Assembly (NCBI RefSeq): GCF_019431375.1
Contig: NZ_CP080267.1
Coordinates: 1,054,001 to 1,118,000 of the forward strand
Source of the DNA: Alcanivorax sp.
GTDB taxonomy: Bacteria > Pseudomonadota > Gammaproteobacteria > Pseudomonadales > Alcanivoracaceae
Direction of reading: 5' to 3'
DNA length: 64,000 nucleotides
Notes under the pieces: model-generated
What the model saw: the letters and a program-made list of their open reading frames with translations, nothing else
The model's database searches: none
Told to the model about the DNA's origin: nothing
Translations under genes and position numbers: made by a program
Shown: one piece after another, positions 18,363 through 26,400 of the stretch
Layout: each line of letters opens with the position of its first letter
Numbering within the stretch: the stretch's first letter is position 1

Positions 18363-19746
18363 GACGCTGAAACACTTGCCGGGCTTCGAAGGATTCCTCG
18401 CTCTGGAACTGATCGGGGAAATGTTTTTCCACGAACGCCAGCAACTTGCCAGCCCGCATCAGGTCCCCGTGCTGCTCCATATAAAGTCGGGCCAACAGCA
18501 CATAAGCTGTCCCCAATGACGGAAACCCCGGTGCTCGTTGATGCAGGTTTACCAGCAAATGCCGGGCTTCCTGCAATCGTCCCCTTTCATACAACGCCTG
18601 CGCCAACGACAGAGACAGGCTGCCTTCTTCCTCGAAGCGGAACCCCGGTTGTTGCTGCTGGGCTTCCAGCCAGATCTGCACAGCGGAACCCTCATTACCA
18701 TTGGCAAATTGCTGGCGCAGAAATCGGGCGAGATGTTCACGCCAGGGTTTGTCTTTTTCCAGCAAGCGCAACAGACGCAGTCGCCGCCAGTTCAGTTCCT
18801 GGTTCAAGGGCGCCGCCTTGAGGCCACGGTTTACCACGCCCAAGGCATCGGCATAGCGCCCTTCCTGGGCATAGATATGGGCAGAGCCCAACGCTTCCGC
18901 CACATCATAATCATCAGCGGCCAGGGAACGGCCCCGGGGTTCATCCTCGGCCAGCCCCAATTGACGGGCCTTTTCATTGAGCATGGCCCCCATCATGGCA
19001 GAGGCGACAATCGTCGTATAAGCAGAGAACGCAGTTCCCAGAAATACCAACAACTGAAAATCACTCTGGGTTTGCAGTATCGACGGAGCAGCTGTCACCG
19101 CCATCACCGCAAACCACAACAACAGGTAGGAGACCCCGACAGTGACCACCAGTTGCAGCCAGCGTAACGGGTTCAATGCCATACGCAGCGAGCGGCTTAC
19201 CGCCAGGATCATCACCGCCGCCGGCAGTACCAGCGCAGCCAGGGCCAGCAGCCCCATGGCCAGAACGATGGACGTTCCCACCAACAACAAAGGAACGGCA
19301 AACAGTGTGGCCAACAAGACAATCTGCTTGACCAGCAAGCCCCCCTCGGACATCACCTCCATGGGAGATGGTGGTATCCAGTCATCCCTGGCAACTTCCG
19401 CAATCACCACCAGGGAATAGACAAATAACGTGAGGGCCAGAAACAGGAGCAACAAACCTGTGAGCAAACCTCCAGGCAGTATGCTGGCCAGCCCAAGCAC
19501 CAGCATCAACCATAATGCCGGAGGCTTCAGGGGATACTTGAGAATCTCTGCGGAGCGTTGCCAGAATGGTGTTCCTGGTTCGCCATCACCTTGCCAGTCA
19601 AGGCGCTCGCTGCATAACGCACAGCGAGGCAGCCCTGGCCGAAAGTTCTCTTCCCCACCGGGCACACACTGCCCGCAAAATCGCTTGCTGCACCCGCTGC
19701 AATGCCAGCACCCGGGCTTCTTCAGATGATAATCACAGGCTTCCAT
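18346..19746 (-). CDS. Zinc-ribbon/B-box-like, multi-pass membrane, TPR protein
   Basis: A 466-residue protein of unknown function. The N-terminus has Cys/His pairs (CDYH, CWHCSGCSKRFCGQC, CALC) typical of a B-box-like zinc-binding unit over residues 4-43. About six hydrophobic segments follow (about 75-260), then helical TPR-type repeats (about 285-460) such as AHIYAQEGRYADALGVVNRG. The architecture suggests a membrane scaffold. It converges on, and overlaps, the rhomboid protease gene, which also carries a TPR-like tail; a functional link is only a guess. Confidence 0.7.
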   Translation of the reverse strand: MEACDYHLKKPGCWHCSGCSKRFCGQCVPGGEENFRPGLPRCALCSERLDWQGDGEPGTPFWQRSAEILKYPLKPPALWLMLVLGLASILPGGLLTGLLLLFLALTLFVYSLVVIAEVARDDWIPPSPMEVMSEGGLLVKQIVLLATLFAVPLLLVGTSIVLAMGLLALAALVLPAAVMILAVSRSLRMALNPLRWLQLVVTVGVSYLLLWFAVMAVTAAPSILQTQSDFQLLVFLGTAFSAYTTIVASAMMGAMLNEKARQLGLAEDEPRGRSLAADDYDVAEALGSAHIYAQEGRYADALGVVNRGLKAAPLNQELNWRRLRLLRLLEKDKPWREHLARFLRQQFANGNEGSAVQIWLEAQQQQPGFRFEEEGSLSLSLAQALYERGRLQEARHLLVNLHQRAPGFPSLGTAYVLLARLYMEQHGDLMRAGKLLAFVEKHFPDQFQSEESFEARQVFQRLKAAG

Positions 19747-19770
19747 GTCTCTCCCTTCCCTGCCGGCACC

Positions 19771-20412
19771 TCATTGTGCCGTTGTCTTTTCCCTAATGAA
19801 TAATGCTGCCCTGAAAGCAGCGTCCCCAATCAGATCTGTCTGCTCAAGACCACTGCGTTTCAGTGGCCGAAAATCATGATCTCCATGGGGTAGCCAGTGT
19901 AAATGGATGGCTGGCGGTAAACCATAACTGGCCACCTCCTGCGGCTTGCCGAAGGGATCACGTTCACCCTGGCAAATCAGCATGGGCACCGTCAGGTTCG
20001 GCAGATGGTCCGTGCGGGTTTTCTCGGTTTTGCCAGGAGGATGGAACGGATAGCCCAACGCCACCACGCCGCAAATAGAGGGACAATCCGCTTCCGCTGC
20101 CAGCAACGAGGCCATGCGCCCACCCATGGACTTTCCACCGATCCATACTGGCAGGTTGTCGTCGGGCAATGCCGTCAACACGTCCCGGAAATGTGCCAGC
20201 AACTGCGGAGCGCGATTGGGCGGGAATTTGCGTTGCTCCTGACGCCGGCGCGCCATATAGGGAAACTCGAAGCGGACCACGGACACTCCCTGGTCGGCCA
20301 GGGCCTCAGCCATGGCGTTCATGAAGTCGCTATCCATGGGGGCCCCGGCACCATGGGCCAACACCAGCAGCGCCGAAGGTTCTTCGGCACGATTCCACAG
20401 CAGATCAGTCAA
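19771..20412 (-). CDS. Alpha/beta hydrolase, KAT8-associated/Tex30-like (dienelactone hydrolase fold)
   Basis: A 213-residue cytoplasmic hydrolase. It shows LVLAHGAGAPMDSDFM near the N-terminus, the nucleophile elbow GKSMGG with Ser near residue 94, an acid in CQGERDPFG and the catalytic His in HGDHDF. The substrate is unknown. Its start overlaps the stop of the TetR gene by four bases (ATGA), so it is the second gene of a TetR-hydrolase operon. Confidence 0.82.
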   Translation of the reverse strand: MTDLLWNRAEEPSALLVLAHGAGAPMDSDFMNAMAEALADQGVSVVRFEFPYMARRRQEQRKFPPNRAPQLLAHFRDVLTALPDDNLPVWIGGKSMGGRMASLLAAEADCPSICGVVALGYPFHPPGKTEKTRTDHLPNLTVPMLICQGERDPFGKPQEVASYGLPPAIHLHWLPHGDHDFRPLKRSGLEQTDLIGDAAFRAALFIREKTTAQ

Positions 20413-21026
20413 AGAGCCGCCTCCAGTGCCTTGAGCTGGGCCTGCAGAGCCGTTTTGAAATCCACCCGGAACAGCGAAAGGCCAGGTGTTTCCAGTATTT
20501 TTTCAACCACCGGTGCAGGATGACTCACCGCCCAGCAACCGATAAGGGTTTGCTGCACCTGCATGAGGTAAGTCGCCGCCTGGTCGCCAGACAGTTCGTA
20601 GGTTTGTTGCAGACGTTGCGCCAATTCGGCGAAGTGCGACAACAGGGACTGTTTGAACTGGAGAGCGGCCGCCTCATCCAGATTCTGTTCCAGAACCGAA
20701 TGCAGAATGGCCGTGAGCCGGCAGAACAGAGGACGCGCCACCAGCAACTCGGACAAGGCTTGCCATAACGGCAGGCTGTCATCCACCGGGCCCAGGCTTA
20801 CCTGCTCCAGTTCATCCAGATACAAACCCAGAAACAGGGCTTCCTTGGAGGGGAAATAACGGTACAGCGCCGCCTTGGTGACGCCGGCCTTGCGGGCAAT
20901 GGAGGCAAGGCTGATGGCTTCAAAGCGTTCCTGCTCAAAGAAGGTTGCCGCCGCCGCCAGAATCTGGGCTCGCCGTTCCGCCTTCTGCTCGGGCGAGCGG
21001 GCGCGTTGGAAAAGACATTCGGCCAT
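20409..21026 (-). CDS. TetR-family transcriptional regulator
   Basis: A 205-residue repressor-type protein. The N-terminal HTH occupies about residues 18-62, with ASIARKAGVTKAALYRYF as the recognition region; the rest is a ligand-binding helical domain with the C-terminal AefR/YcdC-like feel. It is the first gene of an operon with the hydrolase. No symmetric operator was spotted in the 240 bp upstream, so autoregulation cannot be shown; the doubled palindrome before the neighbouring SDR gene is a candidate target. Confidence 0.86.
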   Translation of the reverse strand: MAECLFQRARSPEQKAERRAQILAAAATFFEQERFEAISLASIARKAGVTKAALYRYFPSKEALFLGLYLDELEQVSLGPVDDSLPLWQALSELLVARPLFCRLTAILHSVLEQNLDEAAALQFKQSLLSHFAELAQRLQQTYELSGDQAATYLMQVQQTLIGCWAVSHPAPVVEKILETPGLSLFRVDFKTALQAQLKALEAAL

Positions 21027-21177
21027 TAGGAACCTCTGATCGAATCAGGAAACAGTGCCGGATTTTTCATCATGCAAGCATGATTTCCCGCCCAAAATAT
21101 TATCCAGTCATGACCGTAGGGTGGATTAGCCTGAGGCACCATCCACCACATTCACCACGTCAGACTTCCGGGTCGCA

Positions 21178-21215
21178 GGAGGGTGGATTACGGCCTTCGG
21201 CCTAATCCACCCTCC
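21178..21215. repeat. Palindromic intergenic repeat (GGGTGGATTA type)
   Basis: Arms GGAGGGTGGATTA and TAATCCACCCTCC flank an inner GGCC-TTC-GGCC hairpin. A degenerate relative (GTAGGGTGGATTAGCC) begins near 21116. This is the widespread 'GTAGGGTGGATTA' type of proteobacterial intergenic palindrome. No gene lies in the 21027-21270 gap. Confidence 0.75.
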
Positions 21216-21270
21216 AAAGCTGCAACGCGCAGGGTGCACAGAGCCTGCGCGAGACATCCGCCAGCACAAA

Positions 21271-22032
21271 TTACGCCTGCAGCATGCCTGCCAGTCGGCG
21301 GGTAATCATACGGGGCGAGAACTTGCCCATCCACACCAGCAACAGGTTTTTCAGCCCCGGGATCACAATGGCGCGGCGGCGCGCCGCCAGAGATTTTTTC
21401 ACCACCGCTTCGGTAGTCATGGTGCCCGCCTTGAACAACAGGGTGTCGGTCATGTGGGCTTCGGTGGCGAACTCGGAGTCGGTGGCGCCGGGACACAAGG
21501 CACTCACAGCCACGCCACTTCCTTTAAGTTCCTCGTGCAGACCTTCCGAGAAAGACAGGACAAACGCCTTGGTGGCGTAGTAGATGGTCATGTTCGGGCC
21601 AGCCTGGAACGCCGCCGTAGACGCCACATTGATCACAAAGGCCTCCGGTGCCTGCTTGAGTGCCGGGACCAGACGCCAGGTCAGATCCACAAGAGCCGTC
21701 ACATTCACCTGCACCATATCCAGCTGACGCTGCAGATCCAGGTCGGCAAACTGTCCCCGATCACCAAAACCCGCGTTGTTGATCAGGCCAGTCACCGCGA
21801 TCTGTTGTTCCTCCAGAGCCTGGGCCAGTTCAGCAGGGGCGTGGGGCTGAGCCAGATCTGAAGCGATACATACCACGTCAATAGCGTGTCTTTCACGTAG
21901 CTCGGCCGCGAGCGTTTCCAGCCGATCCAATCGCCGGGCAACCAGTACCAGGCTCTTCCCTTCTGCCGCCAATTGCCGGGCAAATTCCTTACCGATACCG
22001 GCGCTGGCGCCAGTGATAACCACTGCTTGCAT
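21271..22032 (-). CDS. Short-chain dehydrogenase/reductase
   Basis: A 253-residue classical SDR. It has the cofactor motif TGASAGIGKEFA at residues 7-18, Arg residues after strand 2 (ARRLDRLE) favouring NADP(H), NNAGFGD, and the catalytic Ser with Tyr-Lys in YYATK. The C-terminal segment after residue 210 is basic and hydrophobic (KSLAARRRAIVIPGLKNLLL), as in the DltE/YqjQ-like SDRs that associate with membranes. The substrate is unknown. GGAGA precedes the ATG. Two identical-type operators lie directly upstream. Confidence 0.86.
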   Translation of the reverse strand: MQAVVITGASAGIGKEFARQLAAEGKSLVLVARRLDRLETLAAELRERHAIDVVCIASDLAQPHAPAELAQALEEQQIAVTGLINNAGFGDRGQFADLDLQRQLDMVQVNVTALVDLTWRLVPALKQAPEAFVINVASTAAFQAGPNMTIYYATKAFVLSFSEGLHEELKGSGVAVSALCPGATDSEFATEAHMTDTLLFKAGTMTTEAVVKKSLAARRRAIVIPGLKNLLLVWMGKFSPRMITRRLAGMLQA

Positions 22033-22047
22033 GCCTTTTCTCCATTA

Positions 22048-22108
22048 AGTAACCACTGGTCACTAATTTAGAGAAAACTTTCCGCCCTGTAAATAACCAC
22101 TGGTCACT
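22048..22108 (-). promoter_or_regulatory. Doubled 17-bp palindromic operator upstream of the SDR gene
   Basis: Two copies of the pseudopalindrome AGTNACCANTGGTNACT occur at 22048-22064 (perfect) and 22092-22108 (one mismatch), 44 bp apart centre to centre. The first begins 16 bp before the SDR start. This is the form of a TetR-family operator. The regulator is unproven; the TetR gene two genes downstream is the closest candidate. Confidence 0.6.
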
Positions 22109-22199
22109 TAATTGGGGTTCGGCTTTCTACTACAGCCTGAGGGCCCTGGTCTTAGTGGAATCTTCGCTTTGCGAGCAAAGCGCCAACAGCGCTAACGAC

Positions 22200-23255
22200 T
22201 CAGGCCATCCCTTCTGCCAGGCCCCAGAGATTGAGCTGACCATGGGGGCCCGGCGGGACAAAACCGCTGGTATCCAGAGCTTGCTCTTCACGGGAAAGCA
22301 ATCCGGCCCCTTTGCAGGCGGCCGCAAATCTCTGGCGCAACAGATGCGCCCAGGCTCCCTGCCCGCTCTGACGCTGGTGCCAGCGGCTGTCATAGACGGC
22401 TCCGCCATGGAGATCCCGCATTACCGACATCACCTTTTCCGCCCGCTCCGGGTAATGCTCATGGAGCCACTCCTCCCATAGCGGCCCCACTTCATGGGGC
22501 AGGCGCAGCACCACATAACCTGCTTGTTGCGCCCCCGCCTGGGCTACCTGATCGACAATATCTTCCAGCTCGTGATCATTGATAAAGGGAATCACCGGTG
22601 CCACCAGCACCGTCACTGGCACCCCGGCCCGACTCAATTCACGAATCACCTTGATCCGCTCACGGCCACCACTGGCTCTTGGCTCTAACTGCCCCTTGAG
22701 GCGGTTGTCCAGCGTGGTTACTGACACCGCCACCGAAGCCCTGCCCCGGCGCGCCATGGGCGCGATCAGGTCCAGATCCCGTAACACCAGGGTGCTCTTG
22801 GTAATAAGGCTGAAGGGATGCTGGCAATCCACCAGCACCTGCAGCAGTTCGCGGGTGATACGCCGCTCTTTTTCAATGGGTTGATAGGGGTCGGTCACGG
22901 TGCCCAGCACAATGGGGCGGCAGCGGTATCCTGGCTTGCGCAAGCTGTCACGCAACACCTCCGCCGCATTGTCCTTGCAGAAGATTTCACTCTCGAAATC
23001 CTGGCCGGGCGACAGGTCCACATAGGCATGATTGGGGCGGGCATAGCAGTAGATGCAGCCATGCTCACAGCCCCGGTAGGGGTTGATGCTCTGCTCAAAA
23101 GGCAGATCCGGGCTGCGATTGGTCATGATCAGGCTTTTCGCCTGTTCACGGTGATAGCGGGTGGGCCGGTTCACCGGCGCGTCATCCATATCACTATGGC
23201 TGACGGCAAAGCGACCCGGTATCTGGCTGAGGGTACCCCGGTTCACAGCAGGCAT
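22200..23255 (-). CDS. Radical SAM protein of the PA0069 family (SPL-like)
   Basis: A 351-residue radical S-adenosylmethionine enzyme. The cluster motif CEHGCIYCYARP (CxxxCxxC) lies at about residues 67-78, and the TIM-barrel follows with FSLITKSTLVLRDLDLI and VSVTTLDNRLKGQLEPRA. The family is related to spore photoproduct lyase, but its substrate is not known. The ATG at 23253-23255 lies 18 bp from a LexA box, so the gene should be DNA-damage inducible; I recall the Pseudomonas aeruginosa relative as a LexA-regulon member. The longer open frame upstream crosses the operator and is rejected. Confidence 0.88.
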   Translation of the reverse strand: MPAVNRGTLSQIPGRFAVSHSDMDDAPVNRPTRYHREQAKSLIMTNRSPDLPFEQSINPYRGCEHGCIYCYARPNHAYVDLSPGQDFESEIFCKDNAAEVLRDSLRKPGYRCRPIVLGTVTDPYQPIEKERRITRELLQVLVDCQHPFSLITKSTLVLRDLDLIAPMARRGRASVAVSVTTLDNRLKGQLEPRASGGRERIKVIRELSRAGVPVTVLVAPVIPFINDHELEDIVDQVAQAGAQQAGYVVLRLPHEVGPLWEEWLHEHYPERAEKVMSVMRDLHGGAVYDSRWHQRQSGQGAWAHLLRQRFAAACKGAGLLSREEQALDTSGFVPPGPHGQLNLWGLAEGMA

Positions 23256-23273
23256 AATGGCTCCTGTCGAATA

Positions 23274-23289
23274 CTGTCTTTTTGTACAG
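23274..23289 (-). promoter_or_regulatory. LexA (SOS) box of the radical SAM gene
   Basis: CTGT, eight bases (CTTTTTGT) and ACAG, flanked by TA on both sides, 18 bp upstream of the radical SAM start. Same spacing and near-identical flanks as the umuDC box. Confidence 0.9.
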
Positions 23290-23343
23290 TATATCGAGAC
23301 GAGCCCGGACTCAATACTTTTTACCCAATCTTGTCCAGCCAAT

Positions 23344-23440
23344 CCGTTGGAGCCTTGCTGGCAAGGCGAATGGCGGCGATTTACTGCCAGCCCTTGGCAG
23401 AACGGGCAACCCTTTCGCCTTGCGAGCAAGGCTCCAACGG
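23344..23440. repeat. REP-like inverted repeat (TTGGAGC type)
   Basis: 27-base arms at 23344-23370 and 23414-23440 are inverse copies with one mismatch. They start CCGTTGGAGCCTTGC and enclose a smaller CTGCCA / TGGCAG hairpin. It lies in the gap between the glutamate dehydrogenase end and the radical SAM promoter. Confidence 0.8.
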
Positions 23441-23460
23441 GGGAGGTGGTGCCTGCCCCC

Positions 23461-26400
23461 CTACAAACTCCGCAGCTTGCGCAACTCCCTTACCCCCACC
23501 GCCAGGGTCATGAAGTCGTGGGGGCTGTCGGCCTGCAGGGTTTGCAGCCGGTGGATGCCGAAGGCGACCTTGCGGCTGGCCTTGTCTTCCCAGGCGGCAA
23601 AGCGGTCGGCGGCGTTGTCGCCATCCTGTTCCAGTACCTTGGCGGCCACCTGGCGATGCAGGCGGTAGGTGTCTTCACGCAGGTTCGCCCGAGCCAGGGC
23701 CTGCCAACGGCCCTGTACGCTCAGGTCGATGATGGAGGACAACAGCCACAGGATCTGCAGGCGATCGCCCACCAGGAAGTAGACTTCCGCCGCCAGTTTC
23801 AGCGGTACCTGGGCCAGGGAGGCCAGCTCGATCACGTCCGGTGCGCTGCCCAGCACCATGGTGTTGGCCAGCAGTCGCGCCTCTTTTTCCGGCACGCCGT
23901 CGGCGCCCATGCCAGCCACCGCCTGATCCCATTCCTGACGGTAACTGCCCGGCAGGATATCCGGCAGCATGGCTTCCAGCTCGCCGATGGACTTGCGGTA
24001 GCGGTGGACCGCTTCCGCCACCGGGCGGCGGCCCCACTTGTAATGAATCAACCAGGTGGTGACGTGTTTCATCAGGCCGATGACGCGGCCATAGAGGCGT
24101 AGTTGTACCTGGCTGTCCACCTTGCCATCCAGGCCATCCACCGGTGCCCAGTAAAGGTCCCCATCGAACACCGCGTGGGCCATGGCATAGGCCTTGACGA
24201 TGCGATGCAGGGACAGGCCATGTTCGTCCGCATAGCGATGAACAAAGGAGAACCCCATGCGATTGACCACCGCATTGGAAAGCACGGTGGCGATGAGTTC
24301 CCGGCGCAGGCCATGGGCGAGCAGATCCTCGCGGAAGGATTCCACCAGCTCTTTGGGGAAGTAGTTGAGTACGTCCTGATCGAAGAAGGGGTCGTCCGGC
24401 ACATCGGTGGCCAGCATGGCATCGAACAGGGCGTTCTTGGTGTAGGACAACAACACCGACAGTTCCGGCCGGGTCAGCCCCTTGCCGCGGGTGCGTCGCT
24501 CGCTGAGCCCCTCGTCATCCGGCAGGTATTCCACCGACCGGGTGAGCATGCCCTGGCGCTCCAGGGTGCGCAGGTGGTTGGCGTGTTCGTCGAGACGGCT
24601 GGCGGCATTGAATTCCAGCAGGCTCAGAGCCAGGCATTGCACATAGTTGTCACGCAGCACGGCGCTGGCCACATCCTCGGTCATCCGTTCCAGCAGCGGA
24701 TCGCGGGTGTCCCGGTCCAGACGACCATCGCGCAGCCGCTGGTTGAGCGGAATCTTGATGTTCACTTCTCGGTCGGAGCTGTGCACCCCACCGGAATTGT
24801 CGATGGCATCGGTGTTGATGCAGCCGCCGTTAAGCGCATATTCGATGCGCCCCAACTGGGTCAGCCCCAGGTTGCCGCCCTCGCCCACCACCTGACAACG
24901 CAGGTCGCGGCCATTGATGCGAATGGCATCGTTGGCCCGGTCACCCACCTGGGCCTGGCTTTCGTTGCTGCCTTTCACATAGGTGCCGATGCCACCGTTC
25001 CAGAGCAGTTCCACCGGCGCCTTGAGGATGGCGGTGATCAGTTCCGCCGGGGTCAGTGTCCGTTGTTCGATCCCCAGGGCTTCGCAGGCCTGCGGGCTGA
25101 GGGTGATGCTCTTGGCACTGCGCGACCAGACGCCACCGCCTTCGGAAATCAGCGCCGGATCGAAATCTTCCCAGGTGGTGCCGCGGGTGGTGAACAGACG
25201 CTGACGTTCGGCAAACGTCGTCGCCGGATCCGGGTCCGGATCGATAAAGATGTGCATGTGGTTGAACGCGGCCACCAGCCTGATCTGTTCGGACAGCAGC
25301 ATGCCGTTGCCGAACACGTCGCCGCCCATGTCGCCGATGCCCACCACCGTAAAGGGCGTGGTCTGAATATCCTTGCCTGCTTCCCGGAAGTGGCGCTTGA
25401 CGCTTTCCCAGGCACCGCGGGCGGTGATGCCCATTTTCTTGTGGTCATAGCCGGCGCTGCCGCCGGAGGCGAAGGCATCGCCCAGCCAGAAGCCGTATTC
25501 GTCGGCCAGGCCATTGGCGATATCAGAAAAAGTCGCAGTACCCTTGTCGGCAGCCACCACCAGATAGGGGTCGTCGCCATCATGACGGACCACCGAGGCC
25601 GGGGGCACCACCTGGTCCCCGACCCGGTTATCGGTGATATCCAGCAAGCCGCGAATGAACTCCTTGTAGCAGGTGATGCCCAGTTTCTGCCAGGCCTCCC
25701 GGTCCGCCGGGTTGCCGCGCTTGAGGACAAAACCGCCCTTGGCCCCCACCGGCACGATAATGGCGTTCTTCACCATCTGCGCCTTCACCAGGCCCAGCAC
25801 CTCGGTGCGGAAATCCTCGCGCCGGTCAGACCAGCGCAACCCGCCCCTCGCCACGGGACCACCACGCAGATGGATACCCTCCATCTGGGGTGAATAGACA
25901 AAGGTTTCATACATGGGCAGCGGTGGCGGCAGTTCCGACACCTGACTCGGATCCAGCTTCAGACTCACGTAGGACTTGTCGTGGCCGGCCGCATCCGGTT
26001 GGTAAAAATTGGTACGCAACCCGGCCCGCACCACACTGAGGAAGGCACGCAACACCCGGTCCGCATCCAGCGAGGCCACCTGGTCCAGCTGGTGATCCAG
26101 GCTCTGGGCCAGCTTGATGCCCTCGCTTTTGCGGCGCTCGTCACTGACGCCAGGATCAAAGCGGGTTTCAAACAGCTGCACCAGGGAACGGGCGATGCTG
26201 GCATGGTCCGCCAGCAACTGTTCCATGTAGTTCTGCGAATAAGGCAAGCCGGTCTGTACCAGGTATTTGGTCAGCGTCCGCAGGCAGACGATCTGCCGGG
26301 AGTTGAGCCCGGCCAGCAACACCAGGCGGTTGAGCCCATCGTTTTCCGTGTGGCCGTGCCAGCATTCCAGAAACGCCTCTTCAAAAAAGCGCTTCTGCTG

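Noticed and set aside
24103..25893. Long open frame (596 codons) on the plus strand inside gdhB
   Set aside because: Antisense to an intact, strongly conserved glutamate dehydrogenase; composition is that of a GC-rich shadow.
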